In this document: positions 33,536 through 45,793 of the stretch, piece by piece | How positions within the stretch are numbered: the stretch's first letter is position 1 | Layout of the letters: every line of letters begins with the position of its first letter | Assembly (NCBI GenBank): GCA_963921825.1 | Contig: OY997589.1 | Coordinates: 74,818,523 to 74,882,522, forward strand | From: Erodium maritimum | Taxonomy: Eukaryota > Streptophyta > Magnoliopsida > Geraniales > Geraniaceae | Length of the DNA stretch: 64,000 nucleotides | Direction: 5' to 3' | Notes under the pieces: generated by a model | The model's database searches: none | Seen by the model: the letters and a program-made list of their open reading frames with translations, nothing else | What the model was told of the DNA's origin: nothing | Made by a program: the position numbers and the translations under genes

Positions 33536-35028
33536 TTAGGCTTGAGCACCTAATTCATCAAGACAGGTTTCATCTTCTCCTTCAAGGTCTACAAAATCAT
33601 CTCCAGAATCAGTTTCAAAGTTCACCATTTGATTTATCTCTGCCTCAAGATTATCAAATTGATCAATGACTAATTCATCAGCAACAAAAGCCTTTAAACC
33701 AATAGACTTGCAATAATCCCAGGGGCTTTTTATTTCTTCACAAACAGGAGTTGTGGGAATTTTTCCTTTCTTTTTCTTATCTGACAGTTGCAAAAGAGGT
33801 GTTTCTTTTCCCCTCTTAGATCTTGTGTCATATACATAGGAGACTTGATGCTTCTTAGATTTTCTCTCGGAAATCTTGTTTTTTTGTATGTGAGGAGGAG
33901 AACTGAGTATGGGTATTTTTGCTACCAGAAAAAGTAAAATTCAGATTCTGTTCTTCTATCTCAATAGTGCCAAGAGCACCAACTGATTCCACTGCACACA
34001 ATGGATCTTCTACAGACTGATCATGGACATTTTCTTTGTCCACTAGAATTTAATATTATACTCGAAAACCTGAGCCTCTTCCTCTTCAAGCTGAAACTTT
34101 TGAGCACAATTGAGGGATAGGGAATTAGTAATTCCCAATTCTGTAGATTGCAAGATGATGGGAATATAAGAGGAAGACTCGAAAGAGTCCTTTACTATAG
34201 CATCTTCGAAGCTAACCGGAGGCACTAAATACTCTAGTGGAGGAAGCTCGGGAGTCCCTGTACTTCCTACTGCACCTGAAACTTGAACTAAACTCTTTTC
34301 CCCTCCATCCAAAAGACATGTATTTGTCCCTTTGTTAGAGTGGGAGTCTATCTGAAGCTTCTTATCACCCAAAATCTCATGTTCTTCAATGTTTGGAAAA
34401 ACAGCCTCAACTCTCTCAAACAACTTAATCTCAGTATCTCTAATTAAAGTAGGGGCTGAAGTTATAACATTAGACTGAGGAGAAAACTCCTTTGGAGTTG
34501 GTGTTGGAGTAGAAAATTTGCTAGAAATAGAAACTCCAGCACAAGAATTTGAAGGTGTGTAAGAAAGTGCTTCACATTGAGGAAGTAGATTTTTTTCTGT
34601 GGAGGAAATAAGAATTTCATAACTAACCTCTTGTAGTCTGATTTGAGTTGTTTTGTTGATACTTGTGAAACTTGGTGTGCGAATCAATACATAGGCCAGC
34701 TCCAAACTGAGACCATTAGCTGAATGAGGATGAGTGTAAATTAGATCTCCCACTCCTTGTAGTGTTGATTCCATAGTCTCCTCACACCAGCCATGAAAGG
34801 GGATGCCCTGGATTGTCACCCATTGAAATCTCCCACTTCTCTTACACCATTTCTGACTGTCTGGAAGGAATATGAACCAATTATCCAGCCACTTGGAATT
34901 TTCATTCAACATCAAATTTTCAAACTCAACATCAGGGAATGTAATTAATACACATCTGTTTCCCAGATCTCTCACTTCAATTTCAGAGACCCCCTCCAAT
35001 GCCATCTCTCTTGAGATAGCTTGAGCAC

Positions 35029-36455
35029 TGACACTCTGAGAATTAACCCTCAGAATGGTAAGGCAAGCGTACCGGTCGTCAAGTAGTATTCGGGTTTTAA
35101 GTCCGAGATATCGTACCCAAGGGAGCAATTAGACAAGCACTTTAGTTAATTAATTCGATGGTCAAGCTATTCCTATAACGATGTTTGGTTTTTGTTTCAG
35201 AAAATATTAAATTCATGCAAGTAATGAGATTAAGTGAATGATCCGAAAATAAGCACAAGTCACAGGATTGTAAATCAGAGATAAAAGGCGATCTAGAACT
35301 TTAACGGGGTTCGAATGTGATGAATGATTTAACGGGGTTCGGTATACATTTGCAACTAAATTATTCTAAGGGCAACGAGAATTCTCTAAGTATAGTCCTA
35401 ACCATCTCTCGATCGTATTAGGACCCTAACATACTCGGTCCACCTAATTATCTCTAATCTAGGTGTAGAGCGGTATATAGCATTATATTCTATGAATTCC
35501 TCTAACTTTCGGGTTTTACTCTATGGCTATTGCACTCGTGTCAGTCTAACCATATTCTGGCTTAGATTAAAACCCGAGCTATTTAATTCCCTTTTCCTCT
35601 TCCTAACCTCATTTCTCAATTGTTGGTTAACAAGATTAAATCATACATATACGTGATCAAGGCAATGTAGCATTACGAACGGAATTAAATAAACAAAATC
35701 CTAATATTAGTTTAGCAAATGCATAACCCGAGCAAGTTAATTTAACTCATCGCATCTTACCCCAAGCCCTAGATCAATTCGAGTTTAGTTCATAGCAAAG
35801 AGAGAAGAACACAAGAGAAGGATTGAAATACTCATACTCATATTAACTGAGAATAACAATACAAATATTCAGAACAATCCAAACTACAAAAAACCTCAAA
35901 GTGATGCTAGTAGTTCTCCTTTGATCTTCTTCTCCAAGTTCTCTCCAAAAGTGACCTTTCTTCTCTAATTTCGTGATTCTCAATATAATGACCTAATATC
36001 CCTTTTATATGTTGAGTTAAATCTGATTAAAAACGGGAAACGCAGCTAGAATTCGCGTTTCTGACATCTGCACTGTCGCATGCACGCCGTGCATTTCAGG
36101 GTGCATCTTAAGTGCACTGGTTATTTGCACGACGTGCAACGTTCCGGTGCAGATTTTTTTCTCTCTGATCTGGATGCACCACCAGGTTGCATGCCGTGCA
36201 ACAAGTGGTGCACTGCTTCTTTGCACCCCGTGCAACGAAGTGGTGCACCTGACTGACACTTCTGACCAGCTTTCAATTTGACTCCGTTTCGCTCCTGTTT
36301 CACCCCTTTTTGCTCCAATTGCTTGGCGAACTCTGAAATAAGATCAATTACACAAAATGAGAGTAAAATGCATCATTTTATATTAACTCGGGATTAAAAA
36401 GAACATAAATATGGGCTAATGACATCTGAAATAGATGTATTTTATGTCCACATCA
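35029..36455 (-). repeat. 3' LTR of the Athila-type element (1427 bp)
   Basis: On the plus strand it starts TGACACTCTGAG and ends TATGTCCACATCA. Just inside on the minus strand is the purine-rich AAGTGTGGGGTGT at 36456-36470, the likely polypurine tract. It contains a cluster of GTGCA-rich units (36060-36250) with repeated TGCACG(A/C)CGTGCA palindromes. Confidence 0.9.
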
Positions 36456-38324
36456 ACACCCCACACTTAAGCTTTTCTCGTCCCGAGAAAATTAAACTAA
36501 CAAAACAGTAAGATATGTCCCGGTTAAACCCCGAGGTTCACCTCGATAGGAGGAGTCCGGGCCTCCTTTATTCAAGCATGGTAAAATAAAGATGCAGCAA
36601 GAAAAAAGGTTACGAAAATTTGGTGATGACTGAGCTAAAGTGTGCTTGCTGATCATAAGAGCTTTCTCAGAATTACACACCACAAAATCGAGCAAAGTTC
36701 AAGAAAACACATAAACCGATGAACGCAAATAAGCAAGTTGCTACTCACATTAAAGACTGACTCTCCTAACATGCACCCCCTCGTTCACTTTACTATTATG
36801 CTTCCTCTTTTCCCTACTACACAGATCTTTGAGATTCATATGTTACTAGTTAATCCCATCTCCACTAATCGTGAGGAATCATGGCAATCAAGAATAAAAA
36901 AGGACTTATATTCGGCTTGTAATGTATGGCTAGGCAAAGGGAATGGAACGGATTTAAAACACGAAGCTCATAAAATAAAACGTGTCAAACATGCTTCATC
37001 TCACACCCCTAACCACTTTTCACACATCCCGCTTACTTTCACCACAAGTCTTCACCAAACCATTCCTTAGACACTCTTTTTTAGTCTACTTGTTGGGCTA
37101 ATTTTTTTTATGCCCCTTTTATTTCACCTTTTCGTTTCTCTTCTCTTGATTTTGTATTCTTTTTTTTTTACCCATTAAAATTTCTTGGGTACAAGAGAGA
37201 TTTCTATCTTATTTGCTCTTTTTTTTCTCTACAAACCAAATGACACATTATCATGAAGAACTTTATTTTATTTGTACTCACTCAACTCACAAATAAATTC
37301 CCAATACCCCCTCTCATGAAGCACATAAGACACGAAATATGGGTTCAAACATGAGGATATACAAGAAATGATGGGCACATAGGTTTATAATGTAATGGTT
37401 AGAAACGAAAGGCCATAGGCTCAAAATGGGTGACTAAGAAAATAAAGTAAGGTTAGAGATTTGGCTCAAACGTTCCAAAGATGGCCTAAAATCATTTTCT
37501 CAATTTAACCATGTTCCTCACTCTATTTCGCCTCGAATGGGATACACAAGTAGTTCTAGACTCAACTTACAATGCATATGAATCACATGAAACAACGACT
37601 AATCAAGTAAACACTCAGAGTGCAAACAAAAGAGCGATCTTAATGCATGTGCTTACTCTACTTAATTGATTCATGTTAATCTATGTATTATTTGAACAGT
37701 GTAAGAAATTGGCATGTGTAACAGTTCAATCATCGAAGTCCTAAGATCCTGCACTCTCTTACTCAATCATATCCCCAGAAAATATTTTTTTGATTTTTTT
37801 TTTTTTTTTTTCAATGCAACACAATATGCAGACCAAAAGTGTGAAATGAAATGCAAGCACCCCACCCCACACTTCAAAACACAGCACTGTCCCCAGTGCG
37901 ACTCTAACATAATTGACCAGATGCATCCCACAACAAATATTCAGAACATGTCACCACACACTTGTCAGTTAGCATAGATTCAACCACCATACAGTCCTAT
38001 ATGTTTATACTATCAGCACAACAATTCAGGTGCTCGTCACCCACCAGATGACATATAGGAGTAAAACAACGAAAAAACAATAATAAGCAAGAGGGTAAGA
38101 AAACTGCCCCTCGAAGAACTGCTGTGTGGTACGCCACTAACGTGGGGATCCTGTGGTGCATAGATGAATGGAGAACTCCTCGCCCGATCAAGCCCGTAGG
38201 AGCTTGGCGCCTCGCGTGTAGTCAATATCCATACGCTCTCCAATCCATAGTTGGGGTGCCTCACAACAAGCGCATTTGTTTAACGTCGTTAGCTCGACGA
38301 AAGGGGCGGCCTAAGCCCCCCGTT
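36456..38324 (-). other. Non-coding 3' region of the Athila-type element
   Basis: This is where pol would be expected but no RT, RNase H or integrase motif is seen on either strand. It is AT-rich, with a T(18)-like run at 37788-37812. The first bases after the LTR form the polypurine tract. Confidence 0.65.
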
Positions 38325-39563
38325 TTATCCTCTTAAAGGTTCATTGGAAAGTGATGCGAGGCTTTCTCTCGCCCAAACACCTTCACTAATCTCTTTCGGC
38401 TTCTTCCACACATTAACCACTAAGCTCAGGTCATTCTCCACCAGGATCCTGCACATGCAACAAGAAGGATTACAACCTCGAATATGAGTTAAAGTTTCAC
38501 CTAAAACTTTACTCTTTTCCCTGAGTACATTCAACAATTCTCCTTCCCTGCCATTAGATAAGTCACTTGGTATTACAATAGGGTACAAGTCATTCTCATT
38601 CAGATATACATATTTCAGATTATCAGGAAGAGATTTGAGTTTGACTTTCTGATCTATTCTAACAGGTTTTTCTAATTCAACTTGTGAGTGATCTACACTA
38701 GCCATTTGGTGAATTCTGGATTGTTGCTCATCTCCAATACCTACAGACTCAACTTTCGAGATCTTATCTTCTTTCCTAGAGTCAGTCCTATCCTTCAGTA
38801 CATGAAACACTTTCTGCTGCTCACCATATCTCACTATTATTTCTCCTTTTTCTACATCAATAAGGGCTCTAGAAGTAACCAAGAAAGGTCTCCCCATAAT
38901 AAGAGGAATTCTATGATCTTCCTCCATATCCAAGGCTATGAAATCTGCAGGGTAGATGAAGTCCCCAACCTTCACAAGTACATCTTCTATGATTCACCTA
39001 GGGTACTTAATAGATCTATCCGCTAGTTGTAGGGTCACAGAGGTTGGTGTAGGTTCATTCCCAAGTCCTAACTTCCTAAACATGGATAGTGACATTAAAT
39101 TAATACTTGCTCCTAAATCGCATAAGGACTTTTCAAATTGTATGTTACCTATTTTACAGGGAATCGAGAAGGTACCTGGATCCTTGAGTTTAGGTGGGAG
39201 TTTATTCAACAACACAGCAGAGCATTCCTCATTCAAGTTCACAATTTCCCCCTCTAATAATTTTCTCTTGCTACCCAACAAATCTTTCAGGCATTTAGCA
39301 ATTTTGGGCATACTAGTTAAAGCTTCAAGGAAAGGCATATTAATCTCAAGTTTCTTAAAAACATTCAAAAACTTTGCATATTGATCATCAAGCTTGTTTT
39401 TCTTAATAACTGAAGGAAAAGGAGGAGGTGGAGTCCAAGTTTCTGATTCAACATCGGACTCCCTTACCTTCTTACCTGAAGCGTGCCCCTCGATCTCTAC
39501 TTCCTGTTTTTCCACTTCTACTACAGCTTGTGGTTCCTCATGCGTTTGGCCACTACCCAACAT
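38325..39563 (-). pseudogene. gag C-terminus and aspartic protease of the Athila-type element
   Basis: The protease block has CDLGASINLMSLSMFRKLGL (the DxGAS active-site equivalent of this lineage, about 39120-39060), then LQLADRSIKYPR, a TGA stop at 38991-38993, then IIEDVLVKVGDFIYPADFIA and the flap/C-terminal GRPFLVTSRALIDVEKGEI. The two parts are in one frame, so a single nonsense codon (probably from GGA) separates them. Upstream, AKFLNVFKKLEINMPFLEAL and KLPPKLKDPGTFSIPC are typical of Athila-like gag-protease linkers. The frame ends at 38325 without passing into RT. Confidence 0.85.
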
Positions 39564-42500
39564 TATGGCATTGACACTCTCCCTGGGGCTCCTTTCTGTG
39601 CTTCTCGGGAGGCTTCCAGGAGCCTCGAATTCATTGCATTGGCCAGTTGACTCATCTGGGTTTCCAACTTTTGGAACCGGGAATCATTTTTCCGGTTCAC
39701 TGTCTTCTGCTCTTGCATATCTGTCTTCTGCTCTTGCATAGCTGCCTTGTGCAGCTCACTATTCTCCTTCATCTGTTCCATCATAGTTAGCATCATCTGC
39801 TCTAGTTTGGAGGAGGACTCTTGTGGTGGTGCATTCTGGGGCTGCTGATTCTGAGACCTTTGCTGATACTGCTGGTTTTGGGGCCTTTGTTGATAGCCCT
39901 GTCCTTGAGGTCTCTGTTGATACCCAGAAGAACCTTGATTCTGCCCTTGGGGTTTCCAAGCCGTGTTCAGGTGGTCTTTCCATCCTTCATTGTAGGTAGA
40001 GGAGAACGGGTCATAATATGGCTTCCTCTAGTTGCCCACAAAATTTGCAGTTTCTCCCTGAGGTTCTCCAATACCTTCAATGTAATCAATGGGATCTATA
40101 AATGAAGGTACCTGCATGGCATCCAACTTTCTTGTCACACTCTGCACAATCTGGTCCACCACTTTGTCCTTTGAGGATGACTCCACTGTTAGTCTTAGTG
40201 CCCGTAGTTCAATCCTAAATGTCCAAATGTATATATCATCGTTAGCAATAAAATTAAAGCGGCTTTATATTACTTATGTGTTGGAGTAATATATCGATGT
40301 GTGCTCTGATCTATGCCCACCATGCGAATAGAACCATAGATCGAGATAGATCACACTCGATGGGTCCCTAGTCAACAAAGCTTCACTAGAAGCGACTAGT
40401 ATGAAAGATGGCTCTTTATGGCTTACGTTCTGTTAGTCATTGGAATGGGATTCCGGAGTCTGATCATAGATATCATGTGGGACATGATATTGGACGACCC
40501 GCCCTGAATATGTGCCATAGATTAAGTCATGAACATATTCAGTGTTGTAGCTTGTCATGTATCCTTAGACCAAGGAGTCTTTGTGATCGCTATGTAGTCA
40601 ACAACTGAGTTTGACCTGAGCCTAACGTTGTCCGTAACAGGGCTTCCATAACGGCCAGGATTGGCTTGGGGACGGGCTACATGAGTGACACGAAAGACGG
40701 CTAAGGGATTTATCCCTCATACTAAGGTATGGGAAAGATATCGGTTCTCGGCCACTTGATCGAGAGTGACTGGAAGAATAGCATGGCCATGCACATGATA
40801 CTGGGTATCATATCTTCAGTCATCTCACATATCAAGGAACGGTGATTGAGAATAATAAGGATGACGGCTCTATGCCTTATCTCAATCAGGATATCGGAGA
40901 TAAAAGGATAATGACAGGGACGACGGAAAGGTTAGAATCGACAGGGTCGATTCGTTATGTAATGTCGGGCAATACTAAAGTCTCGTTAGTTGCCACTTAA
41001 ATAGGATCAAGTAAAATGGGATTTTATGTTGATCTATTGACATGCATAAACCTAAGGGTCACACCGGAGGATGAAACTCATTGACACATTTATGGAGAAT
41101 GGCCAAAAGGGAGTTGTCTCGGGACATGACCAAAACTGGGTTTTGGGTCATGTGCCCGTAAGTGAATAGGACTTTACGGATCGAGACAAGGCTTGGAGTC
41201 TTGGGATTGATCGCGTCGGATAATGTTGGACATTTCCGGTATGGAAGGCTTGGAGGCGATGAGCGAATCACGGGACCTCGTTGGAAATGGCCACGGGCCA
41301 TGTTCCAAGAGGCCCATGAAAGGCCCATGCAACCAAGGCCCATGGAACTAATTAATCAAGTCTTGATTAATTAGTACTAAGTAAGCAAGACAAGGATTAA
41401 GGTGTTGGTGATTCACCACCTAACCCAATCTTGTCTTGCCATACTTTGTCCTATTTACACCTTACTTGACACCATACTTGTCTCATGCCTTTAGTTGGAC
41501 AAGTATGGGTTTTGTTATGTTTAAGTCATCTTTTTTCAACATAACAAACACAAGACAAGAATAGGAAACACATTTTCTCTCCCTCTTCCATGGCCATTTC
41601 GGGTTTGGCTAGTTTCCTCCTCCATTTTTGTGTTCTTGAGTCATCAAAGAGAAGAACTACGTGGCTTTGATTCCCATGTGGATACGTAGGCGTCTTGGAG
41701 ACTCAAGCCAATCATTCGTTAACCGGTGTTCTTGTTTTGGTAAGAACTAGTGCTGAATTTTTCTCTTGTTAATCCATTCTTTGTTAGTTGTTTCATGGTT
41801 CTAATTGTCTCTTGGTTTTCATTTATTTTCCGCTGCGAGTTGGTTCATCTCCAACCCTACCTCGAGACCCAACATCCACTGCATTGACGGTCCACTTAGT
41901 TCCTGCACCTCTTCTGCTGGACTGCCAGACTCTATTAGAAGCCATCAGGTTCAAGAGAGCTACATTGTTCTTTGGAGTCAACTGCACAAAAGAGCCTCCC
42001 GCTGCTGAATCCAACTGACCTTGACTGACTTCATTCAAACTCGAATAGAAAGTCTGTAGCTGCACCCATAGTGGTTGCCCATGATGTGGACACTGCCTCA
42101 GTAAATCAGAGAACATTTCCCATGCATCCACCTTGTTGGGCAAAGGTGTTAATGTCTGCCCTCAGCTTTATTGTCTTCTTAGGTGGGAAGAATTGGTTCA
42201 TAAAAGCATCCACTAACTGGTCCCATGTTCTGATGCTCCCAGTGGGCATCTCACGCAGCCACTTACTTGCTTTATCCTTCAATGAGAAGGGGAAAAGCCG
42301 AAGACGCACTGCATCACTTGACACTCCATTATACCTGAATGTGTCACACAGCTCGAGAAACGTTGTTAAGTGTTCCAACGGATCCTCGTGTGCATTCCCA
42401 TGGAATGGGTCACCTCTCACCAGGTTGATAACTGATGTCTTGATCTCAAAGGTCGGGTTCGTGACTGGCGGTGCGACAATGCTGCCTTCAATGCCTCGGA

Positions 42501-42600
42501 GTGATGGAGTTCCATACTCCATCAATGCCCTTTGCCTTGGTGGTTCTTCCGGAGCAAACAGTGGATTAAAGCCCGGAGGAACCCGATTCTGCTCCCTCAT
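39564..42600 (-). pseudogene. gag of the Athila-type element, interrupted by solo LTR 2
   Basis: It starts near 42600 (MREQNRVPPGFNPLFAPEE). The capsid core has FEIKTSVINLVRGDPFHGNA, HLTTFLELCDTFRYNGVS and RLRLFPFSLKDKASKWLREM. A frameshift lies near 42120; then MFSDLLRQCPHHGQPLWVQL. The solo LTR splits it at 41874/40187. It resumes with a Lys/Asp-rich stretch, a Gln-rich QQRPQ repeat (about 39930-39840) and a Met/Gln/Lys coiled segment with the duplicated MQEQKT. There are at least two frameshifts. Confidence 0.82.
40187..41874 (-). repeat. Solo LTR 2 (1688 bp) with TSD TCCAC
   Basis: It is the inverted counterpart of 24817-26502: the plus strand reads TGTTAGTCTTAGTGCCC at the left and GAGACCCAACA at the right. 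It is flanked by perfect TCCAC repeats (40182-40186 and 41875-41879). Only scattered differences from solo LTR 1 are visible, so both are young. It has no internal region or coding frame. Confidence 0.88.
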
Positions 42601-42895
42601 TGGGTTTTCATTCCTTGGCTGGATCGCTTCCCTTTGAATGTCATCCTGGTTACCTTCATTGTCTTAGTGATGACTCGAACCAGAGTGATTACTTGAAGCG
42701 GAGTGATGAATCATAGCTTGCTTCCCTTGACGCTTCGCGATCCGAGCGTTTCTCTCGACCTCTGAAATATCTTTAGTTAACAAACTCAGAGAGGGGTGAG
42801 ACCGTAATTGCATACACAAAATTAAATTCAATAAAATAAATAGAAAATGAAATAGTCTTAATATAAATTATAAACGTATCAGAGTTGCCTTAGTT

Positions 42896-42915
42896 GCTCC
42901 CCGGCAACGGCGTCA
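42896..42915 (-). other. Primer-binding site of the Athila-type element (tRNA-Asp-like)
   Basis: The minus strand reads TGACGCCGTTGCCGGGGAGC six bases inside the 5' LTR. It is very close to the tRNA-Asp complement TGGCGCCGTTGCCGGGGA used by Athila/Tat elements, with one mismatch at the third base. Confidence 0.82.
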
Positions 42916-42921
42916 TTGACT

Positions 42922-44350
42922 TGACACTCTGAGAATTAACCCTCAGAATGGTACGGCAAGCGTACCGGTCGTCAAGTAGTATTCGGGTTTTAAGTCCAAG
43001 ATATCGTACCCAAGGGAGCAATTAGACAAACACTTTAGTTAATTAATTCGATGGTCAAGCTATTCCTATAACGATGTTTGGTTTCTGTTTCAGAAAATAT
43101 TAAATTCATGCAAGTAATGAGATTAAGTGAATGATCCGAAAATAAGCACAAGTCACAGGATTGTAAATCAGAGATAAAAGGCGATCTAGGACTTTAACGG
43201 GGTTCGAATGTGATGAATGATTTAACGGGGTTCGGTATACATTTGCAACTAATATTATTCTAAGGGCAACGGGAATTCTCTAAGTATAATCCTAAGCATC
43301 TCTCGATCGTATTAGGACCCTAACATACTCGGTCCACCTAATTATCTCTAATCTAGGTGTAGAGCGGTATATAGCATTATATTCTATGAATTCCTCTAAC
43401 TTTCGGGTTTTACTCCTATGGCTATTGCATTCGTGTCAGTCTAACCATATTATGGCTTAGATTAAAACCCGAGCTATTTAATTCCCTTTTCCTCTTCCTA
43501 ACCTCATTTCTCAATTGTTGGTTAACAAGATTAAATCATACATATACGTGATCAAGGCAATGTAGCATTACGAACGGGATTAAATAAACAAAATCCTAAT
43601 ATTAGTTTAGCAAATGCATAACCCGAGCAAGTTAATTTAACTCATCGCATCTTACCCCAAGCCCTAGATCAATTCGAGTTTAGTTCATAGCAAAGAGAGA
43701 AGAACACAAGAGAAGGATTGAAATACTCATACTCATATTAACTGAGAATAACAATACAAATATTCAGAACAATCCAAACTACAAAAAACCTCAAAGTGAT
43801 GCTAGTAGTTCTCCTTTGATCTTCTTCTCCAAGTTCTCTCCAAAAGTGACCTTTCTTCTCTAATTTCGTGATTCTCAATATAATGACCTAATATACCTTT
43901 TATATGTTGAGTTAAATCTGATTAAAAACGGGAAACGCAGCTGGAATTCGCGTTTCTGACATCTGCACTGTCGCATGCACGTCGTGCATTTCAGGGTGCA
44001 TCTTAAGTGCACTGTTTATTTGCACGACGTGCAACGTTCCGGTGCAGATTTTTTTCTCTCTGATCTGGATGCACCACCAGGTTGCACGCCGTGCAACAAG
44101 TGGTGCACTGCTTCTTTGCACCCCGTGCAACGAAGTGGTGTACCTGACTGACACTTCTGACCAGCTTTCAATTTGACTCCGTTTCGCTCCTGTTTCACCC
44201 CTTTTTGCTCCAATTGCTTGGCGAACTCTGAAATAAGATCAATTACACAAAATGAGAGTAAAATGCATCATTTTATATTAACTCGGGATTAAAAAGAACA
44301 TAAATGTGGGCTAATGACATCTGAAATAGATGTATTTTATGTCCACATCA
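42922..44350 (-). repeat. 5' LTR of the Athila-type element (1429 bp)
   Basis: It is the partner of 35029-36455, with the same ends TGACACTC and CCACATCA. It has a two-base length difference and about twenty substitutions by eye. Confidence 0.9.
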
Positions 44351-45136
44351 AGCACTAAGATTCCTCTAAGATATAGCAACATGTGATCTTTAAAGTTTCT
44401 GGAGTTGTGAAATAACCACAGAACCTATAAGAAGGTTTAGATTCTGATCCAAGTCATTAACAATAGGAGTAGCTTGAAAAGGTTCTATGACTTTGTGAAT
44501 TTTTTCTCTCCACTGAAAATTATTCCTTGATTGTTGGTAAGGTCTGATTATCTTCCTCCAAGCTACTGTTACAAAAACTTTGAAGCCACATAGTTTCCAC
44601 CCATTGAATTTATCAATAGCTGCTCTAAGACCAACTTCAGAATCGAATCTTATGAAAGCAAAGTATCTACCCCTCAAATTTGGCTTTGTTGGGGCTTCAA
44701 CAGCCAAGACGTCTCCAGCTTCCTTGAACTGTTCCTCTAGCCAGAGTGAGGAGGAGTTGGGAGGCACATTGCTAATGAAAGCCCAATGTTCGGGATCTCC
44801 TAAATTTACCGCTCCCTAGCCTCTATCTCCCTCATGATGAACTGGCGGTCCTAGTCTCCTTCTCCACCTTTTGCCAAAGTCTGATCTCAAATCATGTTCA
44901 AGACCTCGTCTATGTTTTTTCCCCTGCAGAAGTGATCCTGATTGAAACCATGTTCTGATACTACCTTCAAAACCTGGACGAGGCCCTGAGGAGGATGAAT
45001 AAACTATTCTATCTTCACTGCCCATCGCTTCTCTTGTGTCCCCTCCTAGTGAGCCTGAGGAGTCTTCAAAATTCAAAATAGCGAGACTGATGCAACTATT
45101 GATGCGACCGAAGAGAGGAAACACCTCACTAAACAA

Positions 45137-45620
45137 TTACCCAATTCTCTACCACAAAACAACCACCCAAAACGCGCAGGTCGCCCAAAGCCCCAAATGC
45201 ATCAAAACCAGTTCCACAACCGGAGCAACCAATAATCCCCGACAAACAAAACTGAAGCTACCAAAAACCAGCAACGAGAGAGGGGCTTTCGAAATCTTAC
45301 ATGAGGAGTTTGTCGCAAGGACCAGAGAGTTCAATCGACATCGGAAGACGACCGAAGACCTGGCCGGAAAACTTTGTTGTTGACCTAACTCTGAAAAGAG
45401 GGGCGCGTGGCTAGGCGCGTTTCTTCTTCAACCTATCCTAGTTAGGATTTATAATTGTGTTACACTTTTTGAGTGTAAGAGACTAGGATTTTATTAATTC
45501 ATACGGAAAAACACATAATAAAAAGAACCAGGGTATTAGTATGGTCATTTCCGGTTGATAATTCTAACTCTTTGATCTTATAACTATATTCGAAACAAAC
45601 TCGGTACTGATAATTGTGGC
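45137..45620. other. Upstream part of the LINE-like pseudogene, non-coding
   Basis: On the minus strand this lies before the ORF1-like start and could be its 5' untranslated region (GC-moderate to 45400, then AT-rich). No separate gene is supported. Confidence 0.45.
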
Positions 45621-45763
45621 TGTAAAACACTTACTAACCTGATTTACTTTGATAATCCTCCCTTGATCCTTCTCTACTTATTTATAGATATAGAAGTATA
45701 GTAGTAATAGAGTTGTATTTCAATACAACTTCTATATAGATAAACCTGATATATATCTTAACA
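45621..45763 (-). repeat. 3' LTR of copia derivative
   Basis: 143 bp, TG...CA, differing from the 5' LTR at about half a dozen sites by eye. Confidence 0.92.
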
Positions 45764-45793
45764 CTCCCCCTCAAGCTGGATCATATATGTTAA

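Larger units (their letters stand above)
35029..44350 (-). mobile_element. Athila/Tat-type LTR element lacking pol, nested in ORF1 gene
   Basis: The LTRs at 35029-36455 and 42922-44350 end TG...CA, and the whole is flanked by perfect AGCAC repeats (35024-35028 and 44351-44355). On the minus strand the order is 5' LTR, tRNA-Asp-like primer site, gag, protease, 1.9-kb non-coding stretch, polypurine tract and 3' LTR. No reverse transcriptase, RNase H or integrase frame exists in it, so it must be moved by enzymes from elsewhere. By eye the LTRs differ at about twenty sites in 1.43 kb, mostly transitions, implying a fairly recent insertion. Confidence 0.88.
33536..45136 (-). pseudogene. LINE ORF1-like gene split by an Athila-type element
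   Basis: There are two parts on the minus strand: 45136-44356 and 35028-33536. The first holds an Arg-rich N-terminus and an RRM-like fold with RGRYFAFIRFDS (about 44690-44650), and has stops at 44817 and 44387. The second continues with EGVSEIEVRDLGNRCVLITF and WVTIQGIPFHGW, a pattern of the DUF4283-like domain next to the RRM in plant LINE ORF1 and related proteins. A Ser/Pro/Glu-rich stretch follows, then frame breaks near 34043 and 33850, and a C-terminal block SPWDYCKSIGLKAFV...LVIDQFDNL ending at 33536. The block between, 35029-44350, is the inserted retrotransposon. A host RNA-binding gene cannot be excluded. Confidence 0.6.

Noticed and set aside
36060..36250. GTGCA/TGCAC repeats in the Athila-type LTR as a CRISPR-like or regulatory array
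   Set aside because: Spacing is irregular and the same cluster is in both LTRs, so it is part of the LTR sequence.
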